The notes beneath the pieces were generated by a model. It saw only the letters and a list, made by a program, of their open reading frames with translations. It was not told where the DNA came from and ran no database searches. This document shows, in pieces, positions 49,146-57,910 of a stretch of 64,000 bases of DNA. The stretch comes from Devriesea agamarum (lineage in GTDB: Bacteria > Actinomycetota > Actinomycetes > Actinomycetales > Dermabacteraceae). Where the stretch lies: positions 1,488,001 through 1,552,000 of the forward strand of contig NZ_LN849456.1 in NCBI RefSeq assembly GCF_900070355.1, written 5' to 3'. The position numbers and the translations under genes are program-made. The stretch's first letter is position 1, and each line of letters starts with the position of its first letter.

Positions 49146-50969
49146 ATGAGATTCCAGCGTCCGGGAACCTGGTCATCTGGGCATCGCCGAATCGGTCTCC
49201 TCCCAAGGGATGAGATACGAGCGCCAGATCATGCACCACGACATGTGGGAGCGCCGGGGCAGAGGAAACTGGCTACTCTCAAGAATGTGACGGAACGCCA
49301 AGACGAGTACGCCGGAGTGCCTCTCAGCGAGGCTGACGGAGGTCGCTGCGAGGCTGACGGAGGTCGCAGCGAGGCTGGTAGGGCTCGCAGCCTCGGGATG
49401 TCTCACTTAGGGGCACCCGGGTCCGAAGCAGCTCCGGGCGCTATAGCGGTCGGCATCGAGACGACCCGGGCTGAACAGCCTGAGGATAACGGGACCGCGC
49501 AGACTGGCAACACAGCAACTCGCATGTCTTGGGGCCGCGATATTGCCGGGGCACTGACCTACGCTGCCATTGTTGCCTTGGTGCTCGCCGGGCCATTCTC
49601 TACATCGGGACTACTCGAGGGAATACCTCACTGGCCGCTGAAAGTCACCGCGATTCTGCTCGGGATTGCCTGCCTAGGGCTGTTGTGGAGACGCCGCTGT
49701 CCCCTCGTCACCGTGCTGACCACGGGTCTGATCAGCGTCGTCGAGATTTTAGTGACCGGCAGCATCGCCGCCATCATCCTGCTTTATGAGGCGCTGTACC
49801 GGGCCATCTTGGAGGGAAGCCTTAGATTCGCGCGGCGCGTCACCGTGGCCGTCTGTGTTCTCGGGTGCGGGCAAACGGTATGGATGTTGATGCACGTCAC
49901 CGACCTGTATCAGGTCCTCGTAATCGTGTTCGTTGCCCTTATCGTCTGGGGGATGCCGCTGGCCTGGCCGTGGGAAGTCCGCCAGCATCGCGATGCCGCC
50001 CGGGTCGCGCATGAGCTCGCGCGAAGCGAACAGAAAGTGGCCGCGCAGCAGCAGCGACTCGCCACCCAAGCAGCGGCGCTCGCGGAGTCCGAACGTCAGC
50101 TCGCGGCCCAAACCGCAGCCTGGGCCGTGGTCGAGGAACGACGTCGAATCGCGCGTGACCTGCACGATGTGGTCGCAGGGCATCTGTCGGCAGTGGCTCT
50201 GCAAACCGGGGCCGCATGTTCAATCGCCGACGATGAGGTCCGGACCAAAGCTCTCGCCACTGCCCGGAGTGCGTCGGTAGCGGCGTTAAAAGACCTCCGT
50301 TCGCTGATCACCGTGCTTCACGACAGTCCTATTGCTCACACCGATGACGAGCTCACTCCCCTGACGGATACCGCTCTGACCTGGGATGATATCGCCTCAC
50401 GGTTTTGTTGTGGGGTACCGGATACTGCGGTGCCCGCGCCGGCGCCTGCACCTGCACCTGCACCTGCACCTGCACCTGCACCTGCACCTGCACCTGCGAC
50501 CACTACCCCAGCGACAACGACAAAGACAACGACAACAGATAAAAGCACGATCTGCGAGATTGATCCCGCGATTGACGACCCCGATCTGGTCGACCCGGCG
50601 ATTCGCACCGCGCTTTTGCGCATTGCCTCCGAGGCTGTGACCAATGCTCTCACTCACGGCGCAGCACCGCGCGGGTTTAGGGTCTGCGTCCATGAGAAAA
50701 CCGTCGAGTTGAGCTGTTGGAATGCCCTACGCGATCAGGGCACAAAGGCTATCCCTGGATCGGGTCGCGGGCTTATTGCGATGCGTCACCGCGCACATGC
50801 GGTCGGTGGCGATCTCACCACCGGAGTGTTTTCACGCGCCGCCGACGTCGTAGCAAAGCCGCAGACCGAGCAGCCCCACAGCCTCCGCCGGTGGGAATTG
50901 CACGCCACTTTCCCCACCCGTTCCCGCGCCGTTGATGTCAACATGACCTATGAGGAGACCGCATCGTGA
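49146..50969 (+). CDS. Sensor histidine kinase (HisKA_3) with repeat-bearing linker
   Basis: Up to 607 residues. A hydrophilic N-terminus of about 125 residues with a 7-residue repeat (EADGGRC, EADGGRS) precedes four to five membrane helices (about 130-285), a coiled coil (290-345), HisKA_3 with phosphorylated His in RRIARDLHDVVAGHL, and an HATPase domain with ASEAVTNALTHG and GSGRGLIAMRHRA. Between these two lies a Pro-Ala repeat encoded by eight CCTGCA units, then a Thr/Lys stretch. The start is uncertain: 49146, GTG 49287, ATG 49395 or ATG 49527. It overlaps the regulator gene by 4 bases. Confidence 0.85.
   Translation: MRFQRPGTWSSGHRRIGLLPRDEIRAPDHAPRHVGAPGQRKLATLKNVTERQDEYAGVPLSEADGGRCEADGGRSEAGRARSLGMSHLGAPGSEAAPGAIAVGIETTRAEQPEDNGTAQTGNTATRMSWGRDIAGALTYAAIVALVLAGPFSTSGLLEGIPHWPLKVTAILLGIACLGLLWRRRCPLVTVLTTGLISVVEILVTGSIAAIILLYEALYRAILEGSLRFARRVTVAVCVLGCGQTVWMLMHVTDLYQVLVIVFVALIVWGMPLAWPWEVRQHRDAARVAHELARSEQKVAAQQQRLATQAAALAESERQLAAQTAAWAVVEERRRIARDLHDVVAGHLSAVALQTGAACSIADDEVRTKALATARSASVAALKDLRSLITVLHDSPIAHTDDELTPLTDTALTWDDIASRFCCGVPDTAVPAPAPAPAPAPAPAPAPAPAPATTTPATTTKTTTTDKSTICEIDPAIDDPDLVDPAIRTALLRIASEAVTNALTHGAAPRGFRVCVHEKTVELSCWNALRDQGTKAIPGSGRGLIAMRHRAHAVGGDLTTGVFSRAADVVAKPQTEQPHSLRRWELHATFPTRSRAVDVNMTYEETAS
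49329..49378 (+). repeat. 21-bp tandem repeat in kinase N-terminus
   Basis: Two 21-bp units (49329-49349, 49350-49370; GAGGCTGACGGAGGTCGC start) and a partial third, in frame with the kinase and encoding EADGGRC-type heptapeptides. Confidence 0.85.
50445..50498 (+). repeat. Hexanucleotide microsatellite (CCTGCA)8 in kinase gene
   Basis: Eight perfect CCTGCA copies (50445-50492) followed by CCTGCG. Each adds a Pro-Ala pair to the linker between the dimerisation and ATPase domains. Copy-number change by slippage would keep the frame but alter linker length. Confidence 0.95.
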
Positions 50970-51788
50970 CCACCCAGCCGACCGGTAAAATCCCTGATCA
51001 CACAGCTGTATCGAGACCATCTCGCTCCGTAGCAGGTTCGGCACGATCGGCACTACGCGTCCTCATCGCGGACGACCACGCCGCCGTCCGCGCGGGTCTG
51101 CGTCTGATCGTCGAGACGGCTGACGGTTTGGAGGTGGTTGGCGAAGTATGCGACGGACCATCCGCGGTTGAACTCGCCAAAACCGTCCCGGCTGATATCG
51201 CGCTCGTGGATGTGCGTATGCCTGGTGCGACCGGGATCGGGATTACCCCGGATTTGCGCGCACTCGGGGTGAAGGTTCTCGTCATCTCGTCCTTTGATCT
51301 CGACGATTATGTGCTTGCCGCACTGCGTGCCGGCGCCGACGGGTACCTCGTGAAAACGGAGGAACCTCACCGCATCGTCGACTCGATCCGTCGAGTGGCC
51401 GAAGGGGACGCCGTGTTGTCTCCGGAGGTGACGCGGGCCGTGGTTTGCCATCTGACGCCTGACTCGTCGGCACCCAATGCTGGCGAGCACAACCCACCAC
51501 CCTGCACCCCAACTAGCGGCGCCGAGGGCCACCCGTTTGACACGGCAGATAAAGATCCGTCTTGCACGGCAGATAACCACGCCGAGCGCATTTCGAGCCT
51601 TACCCCCCCGTGAACGGGATGTGCTGCGTCTGCTCGCGGAAGGGCTTTCCAACCACGACATTGGGCGCGCCTTATTTATCGAGACCACGACGGTGAAGAG
51701 TCATGTCGCACATGTGCTGACCAAACTAGATGTAACCTCGCGTGTGCAGGCAGCTCTATGGTGGCACCGGCACGCCGAACTGCCGTAG
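50966..51788 (+). pseudogene. NarL/LuxR response regulator with frameshift at a C7 tract
   Basis: The receiver domain is intact from GTG 50966 (LIADDHAAVRAG, phospho-acceptor Asp in ALVDVRMPG, Ser in VISSFD, Lys in YLVKTEE). A Pro/Thr/Asp-rich linker follows and the frame closes at TGA 51611-51613 right after SSLTPP. The LuxR HTH continues in the +1 frame (LPPRERDVLRLLAEGLSNHD to the stop at 51788). The shift falls in seven consecutive C (51603-51609). With six C the reading would be SSLTPRERDVL, a standard LuxR domain start. As given, only a receiver without DNA-binding domain is made. This could be phase variation, a true lesion or a sequencing error. Confidence 0.85.
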
Positions 51789-51870
51789 TTTTGCCGGCGT
51801 ACCGGATCGGCAGCAACGCCCCGATCACAGGTCACACCAATCACCGATCACCGATCACGCACAAGTCAAC

Positions 51871-51942
51871 GGTCATACCCAGCTTGCCAGCCATACCTAG
51901 CTTGCCGGTCATCCCCAGATTGCCGGCTATAACCAGCTTGCC
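51871..51942. repeat. Four imperfect 18-bp tandem repeats
   Basis: Units at 51871-51888, 51889-51906, 51907-51924 and 51925-51942 follow GGTCATACCCAGCTTGCC with a few changes each, and a partial fifth follows. They lie in the convergent gap between the frameshifted regulator and the GH123-like gene. No gene product is assigned to them. Confidence 0.85.
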
Positions 51943-51989
51943 GGTCACACTGGTTACCGGCCATGCATGGGCAAGCAATCATTAGAGCA

Positions 51990-53837
51990 CTAATCAACCG
52001 CATCCCACGCAGCAATTAGCCGCGCCCGCAGGTCGTGATAAGCCCTGCCGTCCACCGGGTAGCGGCGCAGATCAATATCGGCAAACGGACCGAGTAGCCG
52101 TGCGAATTCTTCCGGATCGAGCTGAGCTTGCACCGCAGTCAGCAGGCGATGGTCGACGAAGGCGTCGGCTAGCACCCGGTGACGCACTGACCTCCAGATC
52201 TGGCCGCCCTCCCCCGGATAAACCACGAAGGTATCGCCGCCAGGGAAAGCCGCCCCGGCTGTGGTATCGCGGAAAGGATCTGTTGATCGCCTCGACAACT
52301 GGGTGTTGTAGAAGTTGAAACCCCAGTGCAAAAATCCGGCGGCTCCCGTGGACCACAGCTGCACACCGATCGCGCGATGCCGGGGACGGGGCTGGGCGAA
52401 GAACCGGTTCGAGACGTCTTTGGACTGCGCCATGCAGTAGTACAACCAGAAATCATTGCGCTGATCAGCCAACCGAGGGTGGGACAAGAACGCGTCAGCG
52501 TGGTCAGTAGCGATCACCGGAAGATCCAAGACTTCAAGCATGTCTACTTCGCTGACCGCGTCTGCCGTCCTAAATCCTCGCAGAAGGTCTGTGACCACGC
52601 CGCGCGCCGCTTGGTATCCCTGACGAGCCCAGGCGCCGGGTTCATCGGAGACATGGAAAATAATGCGCCGTGGATCCCAGCAATCAGTGAGTTCGTTGAT
52701 CAGCGCAGGGAGCAGTTGCTTAAGCAGGTTGCGGTAAGACGGGTCGGTGGCGGGCACATCCCATCCGAATGCGGGTTCCGGGCCATTGCCGGAGTCGATC
52801 AAGAACGAGGGACATGCGGTCGCGCCCCACTGAGTGAACAGGTGTGGCATTTCCAGCGTTGTGATGCCGAGCCGCCGACACATCTCAACCCACCATCGCA
52901 GCAGCGAGAAATCGAACTCGTACCGCACAGAATCCACGGCGACCTGTGGGGACGTATGTGCGGCTTCCATCGCCCGGGCAGGATCCACCTCGCCCGATGG
53001 AGCGTTCCGCGTGGTCTGCGGGACTTTTGCGTTATCGGCGTGGCATGGCGGGACCTCACGAATCCCGACTAACTGGGTGGGCTGGCGCCGAGCACCGACG
53101 GCGGTATCCAAGGGCGGGGTCCATACAGGGGTGAGCACGGTGTTCACACCCATCTCGACGGCAGCTTCCAGAATCCGTTCGCACACGCGCCGATGCTCCG
53201 GACCGAAAACATCGTGGTCGTAATAGGCAGCGATACCGTCGAGGTGAATCCACTCGGTGTGCGCAATGCTCAGGGGCGGCAGCGCGCGTCGAGCACACCG
53301 AACTGGTTGGATAACTGTCCCGAGTGCCTCTCCCGCCGGGTCATAAAGCGTGACCGTGAGCGCCGCGTCACGCTCAATATCGACACCGTCATCATCGCGA
53401 ACCCGAACATCGAGCCAGAGACTGCGCCATTGCCCGAGGACAGCGGGAATTCCTTCGACGGTGAGGTGTCCCTGCCCATCATCGGTTGTGGGAAGCGGCC
53501 GCAGCACGTCGGGGAACAGACCGGGATCCGGGCGCACATAGCCGTCGTCGTGGTCCTCATAGGCGGGCAGATCGCACGGCACCAGGTCCACGGCATAGGC
53601 GTGCACGTCGAGACCACTAGGAACCTCAATGCGTGCCCGCATCCCATCGCTCAGTAGGAATGAGGGGGTTGTCGGAGGCTGGTACGCCACCTGCGCCGAG
53701 ACGATCTCCCCGGGAATCGCTATCAGCGGAGAAACGTCATGCTTAGGATCGCCGCTACTGCGCTCTAGGCCGTCCGCGAAGACAGCGGTCAGCGAATCGA
53801 CGACATGAAAAGTCCAGGTTGTACGTGATGTCGTCAT
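51990..53837 (-). CDS. GH123-like / DUF4091 glycoside hydrolase
   Basis: 615 residues. N-terminal beta-rich domains (about 1-190) precede a TIM-barrel-like part with LLRWWVEMCRRLGITTLEMP, and the C-terminal part (HRAIGVQLWSTGAAGFLHWGFNFY) has the DUF4091 signature. FHVSDEPGAWARQG contains the adjacent Asp398-Glu399 pair expected for substrate-assisted catalysis in GH123 beta-N-acetylgalactosaminidases. No signal peptide is seen, so it acts on imported sugar. It is the last gene of an operon with an ABC sugar importer (214-base gap). The exact linkage is unknown; GalNAc-containing glycans are likely. Confidence 0.75.
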   Translation of the reverse strand: MTTSRTTWTFHVVDSLTAVFADGLERSSGDPKHDVSPLIAIPGEIVSAQVAYQPPTTPSFLLSDGMRARIEVPSGLDVHAYAVDLVPCDLPAYEDHDDGYVRPDPGLFPDVLRPLPTTDDGQGHLTVEGIPAVLGQWRSLWLDVRVRDDDGVDIERDAALTVTLYDPAGEALGTVIQPVRCARRALPPLSIAHTEWIHLDGIAAYYDHDVFGPEHRRVCERILEAAVEMGVNTVLTPVWTPPLDTAVGARRQPTQLVGIREVPPCHADNAKVPQTTRNAPSGEVDPARAMEAAHTSPQVAVDSVRYEFDFSLLRWWVEMCRRLGITTLEMPHLFTQWGATACPSFLIDSGNGPEPAFGWDVPATDPSYRNLLKQLLPALINELTDCWDPRRIIFHVSDEPGAWARQGYQAARGVVTDLLRGFRTADAVSEVDMLEVLDLPVIATDHADAFLSHPRLADQRNDFWLYYCMAQSKDVSNRFFAQPRPRHRAIGVQLWSTGAAGFLHWGFNFYNTQLSRRSTDPFRDTTAGAAFPGGDTFVVYPGEGGQIWRSVRHRVLADAFVDHRLLTAVQAQLDPEEFARLLGPFADIDLRRYPVDGRAYHDLRARLIAAWDAVD

Positions 53838-53975
53838 GGTCTATGGTTTTCTCCTGCGATCCCATCGGTGAGCCTTTTTATTATCCCTGGCAAGACGCGC
53901 GCGGCCGTACCTGCCGCCACTCGCGCGACCATCGCCGGCAGAGCGCGCGACCATCCTCTGCAGAGTGCACCTAAT

Positions 53976-54005
53976 CCCTGGCACAGCGCTCACGCCTTGC
54001 CAGGG
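53976..54005. repeat. 8-bp inverted repeat between permease and GH123-like gene
   Basis: CCCTGGCA (53976-53983) and TGCCAGGG (53998-54005) form a perfect stem with a 14-base loop in the 214-base gap inside the operon. It could attenuate or stabilise the transcript between the transporter and enzyme genes. Confidence 0.4.
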
Positions 54006-54051
54006 CGAACCCGGCCAGAACAATACTCAGCGCATTGTTCAGGGCGTTCTT

Positions 54052-55047
54052 TTATCCCTTGACGGAGCCTTCGGTGAGGCCACCGCGCCAGAACCGTTGC
54101 AGAATCAGCATGAGGATCACCAGCGGAATCACACTGACCAGCGCACCACCAATAGTCAGTGAGTAGAACTCTGGCGACCGGTTGGTCTGCGCGTTCCACG
54201 TGGTCAGTCCGAGCGTGATTGGGTACAGCGATTCATCGGCCAGCATCACCAGCGGCAGCAAATAGTTATTCCAGATCGCAACAAACTGGAATAGGAAAAT
54301 CGTGACGAGCGCCGGCGCCAACTGTCGCAGTGCGAGTGAATGGAAAATCCTGAGCTCACCCGCCCCATCCAGCCGACCCGATTCAAGCAGGGAGTCGGGG
54401 ATCGCGGCGTCGGCATAAATCCGAGCGAGGAACATGCCGAAGGGCGAGACCATAGAGGGAATGAGAACCGACCAGTACGTATTGGTCAGACCAAGCATGT
54501 TAAAGACAAAAAACAGCGGGAGCGCCACAGCCGTTCCCGGAACCAGCACACCACCGAGCACGAAACCGAAGATGAGATTGCGTCCGCGGAAACGATATTT
54601 AGCTAACGCATAGCCACAGGCGGCCGCAAAATACGTGGCGAGAAGTGCCCCAAGTCCGGCGTACAGCAGGGAGTTGAGGCCCCACCGCACGAATGCACCG
54701 TCATTCGCCGTGAATACGTCCTTGAGGTTTTCCCAGAGCAAAAACTTGTGCCCGAACCAGAAACCGTTGGATCCGAACAGATCTTCGGAGGATTTTGTGG
54801 CGTTAATAATCACCCAGTACAGCGGAACGAGAAAGTACAGGGCGATGACCGATAGAAGCGAGGTAACGATGATCCGCGAGGCGGCACTACGACCAGCTTC
54901 GCGTCGCACTCGGCGCGGACGCGCCGCCGCAGCCTTTGATTCTGCCGCACCAGCCACCCCAGATGCACCGGAGCTAGTACCCACACGTGGGGCTGAGGAG
55001 GGTGCTTCCTGCTGGGGCGAGGATGTCGCATTGGGTCCCGAGCTCAT
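54052..55047 (-). CDS. ABC sugar transporter permease (MalG/UgpE type)
   Basis: 331 residues. After an Ala/Pro/Ser-rich hydrophilic N-terminus (about 55 residues) six membrane helices follow, with the EAA-loop ESGRLDGAGELRIFHSLALRQLAPAL contacting the ATPase (seen as DSLLESGRLDGAGEL). It overlaps the previous permease by 4 bases. The partner ATPase is not in the operon, so a shared MsiK-type ATPase is expected, as is common in actinobacterial sugar importers (family knowledge). Confidence 0.92.
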   Translation of the reverse strand: MSSGPNATSSPQQEAPSSAPRVGTSSGASGVAGAAESKAAAARPRRVRREAGRSAASRIIVTSLLSVIALYFLVPLYWVIINATKSSEDLFGSNGFWFGHKFLLWENLKDVFTANDGAFVRWGLNSLLYAGLGALLATYFAAACGYALAKYRFRGRNLIFGFVLGGVLVPGTAVALPLFFVFNMLGLTNTYWSVLIPSMVSPFGMFLARIYADAAIPDSLLESGRLDGAGELRIFHSLALRQLAPALVTIFLFQFVAIWNNYLLPLVMLADESLYPITLGLTTWNAQTNRSPEFYSLTIGGALVSVIPLVILMLILQRFWRGGLTEGSVKG

Positions 55048-55925
55048 TTCCGTCCTCCTCGATGCGAAATAGCTAGCGCAACTGCCGACAAGATGAAGGC
55101 GGCGAGCGCAATCAACACCGCTTGGGCCGAGGCCACCCCGATGTCATGGAACTGGAACGCATAGGTGTATGCGGACAGGTTCGGCGTGAATTCTTTGTCG
55201 ATGCTTGGAGCCACATCCGCTAGCACTTGCGGTTCAGCGAACAATTGCAAGGTGCCGATGATCGAGAAGATGATGGTCAGCAGTAACGCGGGGCGGATCA
55301 ATGGAACTTGAATACTGCGGGCGATGCGCAGCGGTCCGGCGCCGTCGATCTTCGCGGCTTCGTAAATCTCCGGGGGAATAGATTTCAGCTGCGCCACGAT
55401 AATCAGCATGTTGTACCCGGTATATGTCCAGGTCACAATGTTGGCAATAGACCAGAGAACGGTTTCTGGACTGAGGAAGTCAACCTGGATGCCCGTCCAG
55501 CTGAGCACATCGACCACGGGCGACAGACCGGGCACGTACAGGAACGACCACAAAATCGTCGCGATCACCCCGGGGATGCCGTAGGGAAGGAAATAGGCCG
55601 TGCGGAACAGCCAAGGCCAGGCCGCGGATGCGCTCTCTAGCAGCAGAGCGAGTACCGTTGCCGCAATAATCATGACGCTGACCTGCACGATACCGAATAC
55701 GATCATGCGACCAATCGAATGCACGAAGTTCGGGTTACTCAGCGCCTGAATATAGTTGTCAAACCCAGCGAAGCTGGTGGTGGACCCTTCATTGCCAACT
55801 AGGCCGTGCCGAGAGACCGTGAGGAAGCTTTGCTGAATGGCGATAATGATCGGCACAATGATTGTGAGAACAAACAGCAGCAGAAACGGCGCCATCAGAA
55901 TCCACGGCGCAGCTTTGTTTTTCAT
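55044..55925 (-). CDS. ABC sugar transporter permease (MalF/UgpA type)
   Basis: 293 residues, six membrane helices starting APWILMAPFLLLFVLTII. The EAA loop is IYEAAKIDGAGPLRIARSIQ. ATG 55925 overlaps the binding-protein stop (ATGA) with GAGGAGG just upstream; the open frame extends further back but that part overlaps the binding protein and is not membrane-like. It forms the channel heterodimer with the MalG-type permease. Confidence 0.93.
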   Translation of the reverse strand: MKNKAAPWILMAPFLLLFVLTIIVPIIIAIQQSFLTVSRHGLVGNEGSTTSFAGFDNYIQALSNPNFVHSIGRMIVFGIVQVSVMIIAATVLALLLESASAAWPWLFRTAYFLPYGIPGVIATILWSFLYVPGLSPVVDVLSWTGIQVDFLSPETVLWSIANIVTWTYTGYNMLIIVAQLKSIPPEIYEAAKIDGAGPLRIARSIQVPLIRPALLLTIIFSIIGTLQLFAEPQVLADVAPSIDKEFTPNLSAYTYAFQFHDIGVASAQAVLIALAAFILSAVALAISHRGGRK

Positions 55926-57361
55926 GACGCCTCCTCCGCATCGAGCCCAAGTCCCCGCATGATGCCAAGAACTTCCTTTTGCGCCGTGGGCATGAAATCC
56001 ACTAGAGAGGGGCCACCGGAGATCCGGGCACGCAAACCGTCGCTGAGCAGGCTGTTGACTCGCTGAACAATCGGCGCCCACATCCAGTGAAGGTTTTGCC
56101 CTTCAGCCATCGGCTCAATGACCTCTTTGTTGTAGTTCTGGCCGCTGAAGTATGCGGAGGGTTTTTCTCGGCTGGCCCCGATGTAGTCCTTGGCGGGCGA
56201 CCAGCCGATACCGCAGTGTTCGATCATGGCGTCGATGCCTTCGGGGGTAGAACACATCCAGACCAGGAACTCCAAGGCTTCAGCAGGGTGTTTTGAGTTG
56301 GCGAGCACGGCTGCGGCGGAACCGCCCAGCTGCGAGGATGCGAAACCGTGCGGCCACCTTGGCATCGGGGCCGCGGCCCATTTCCCTTCTCCTTCGGGAA
56401 GGCCTTCGATGAGCGCGTCGCCCCAGGATCCGCCGATGTACGAGAGCACCTCGCCTTTGCCTGCGGCCGACATCCACGGTGTCGAAAACGCTCCGTACGC
56501 GGTGGAGATGAGTTTGTCGCCGAGCATCCGGTCCCAATACTCAGCAACCTCCATGGTGCGTTCATCGGTCATTGCGACTTCCCACGCTGAGCCGTGGGGC
56601 TTAAACCAGGTGGCACCGCTTTGCTGCACGAGGAATGCGAGATACATACCGTCGCCGGGATTTAGAGTCTCCACATAGCGGCCAGAACCTGAGTCTTTCA
56701 CCAGGGCTGCCAGCGTGCGGAACTCATCCCAGGTGGCTGGGGGGCTCGCCCCAATGTCGGACATCACCTCGCGGTTGTAGAACATGGCGCCGGGGCCGGT
56801 GTCCTGCGGGATGCCGTAAATACCGTCGCCGATTACCGTCTGCGACCAGGCGGATGGGGCGAAAAGCTTTTCGTGATCTTTAGCGCCGTATCGCGCAAGG
56901 TCGACCAATGCCCCGGCGAGCGCGAAGTCTGGGATGGCCCGAAGTTCAACCTGGGCGATGTCGGGACCGCCTCCGGCGGCCACGGCGGACAAGATTTTTG
57001 CATATCCGCCGGATTCTCCGCCTTGGATCCAAGTCGCTTTCACATGAATGCGGTCCTGGGTGGCGTTAAAGATATCGGCCACTTTTTGCAGGTTTTTCAC
57101 CCAGGCCCAATAGGTAAGGGTGACCGGGCCGTCGGATTTCGGGATCACGGGCTGGGAGTTGACGTTCGTTCCTGCCGATAGGCTGCCGCATGCTACGAGC
57201 GCGGGTAGCCCTAAGGCGGCGGCGCCCGCGGCGAGCATCGTGCGCCGTCCGTACCGGCGCGCTGTTTCGGCAGAAGATCCAGTTATTGGCGATGCTTTTG
57301 CGGATGGCTGGTCACAGGCGGCGCGGTATCGACGCTGTGACCGGCGCGAATGTGGTGACAC
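55922..57361 (-). CDS. ABC sugar transporter substrate-binding lipoprotein
   Basis: About 479 residues of extracellular solute-binding protein family 1. A long basic N-region with RRYGRRTMLAAGAAALG leads to a lipobox LVAC, so it is a lipoprotein, possibly Tat-exported (twin Arg). The mature part has VTLTYWAWVKNLQKVADIFN, YGIPQDTGPGAMFYN and LEFLVWMCSTPEG, typical of sugar binders. GTG 57361 is chosen since AGGGAG lies 7 bases upstream. It is the first gene of the importer operon and defines substrate specificity, probably an oligosaccharide later cut by the GH123-like enzyme. Confidence 0.9.
   Translation of the reverse strand: MSPHSRRSQRRYRAACDQPSAKASPITGSSAETARRYGRRTMLAAGAAALGLPALVACGSLSAGTNVNSQPVIPKSDGPVTLTYWAWVKNLQKVADIFNATQDRIHVKATWIQGGESGGYAKILSAVAAGGGPDIAQVELRAIPDFALAGALVDLARYGAKDHEKLFAPSAWSQTVIGDGIYGIPQDTGPGAMFYNREVMSDIGASPPATWDEFRTLAALVKDSGSGRYVETLNPGDGMYLAFLVQQSGATWFKPHGSAWEVAMTDERTMEVAEYWDRMLGDKLISTAYGAFSTPWMSAAGKGEVLSYIGGSWGDALIEGLPEGEGKWAAAPMPRWPHGFASSQLGGSAAAVLANSKHPAEALEFLVWMCSTPEGIDAMIEHCGIGWSPAKDYIGASREKPSAYFSGQNYNKEVIEPMAEGQNLHWMWAPIVQRVNSLLSDGLRARISGGPSLVDFMPTAQKEVLGIMRGLGLDAEEAS

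Positions 57362-57910
<549 letters not shown>

Noticed and set aside
50386-50640. His/Leu-repeat open frame across the CCTGCA array
   Set aside because: It is an alternative frame of the kinase microsatellite; the kinase frame contains conserved domains on both sides.
51758-51985. Plus-strand open frame with IPSLPVIPRLP-type repeats
   Set aside because: It overlaps the end of the regulator HTH in another frame and merely translates the 18-bp repeats.
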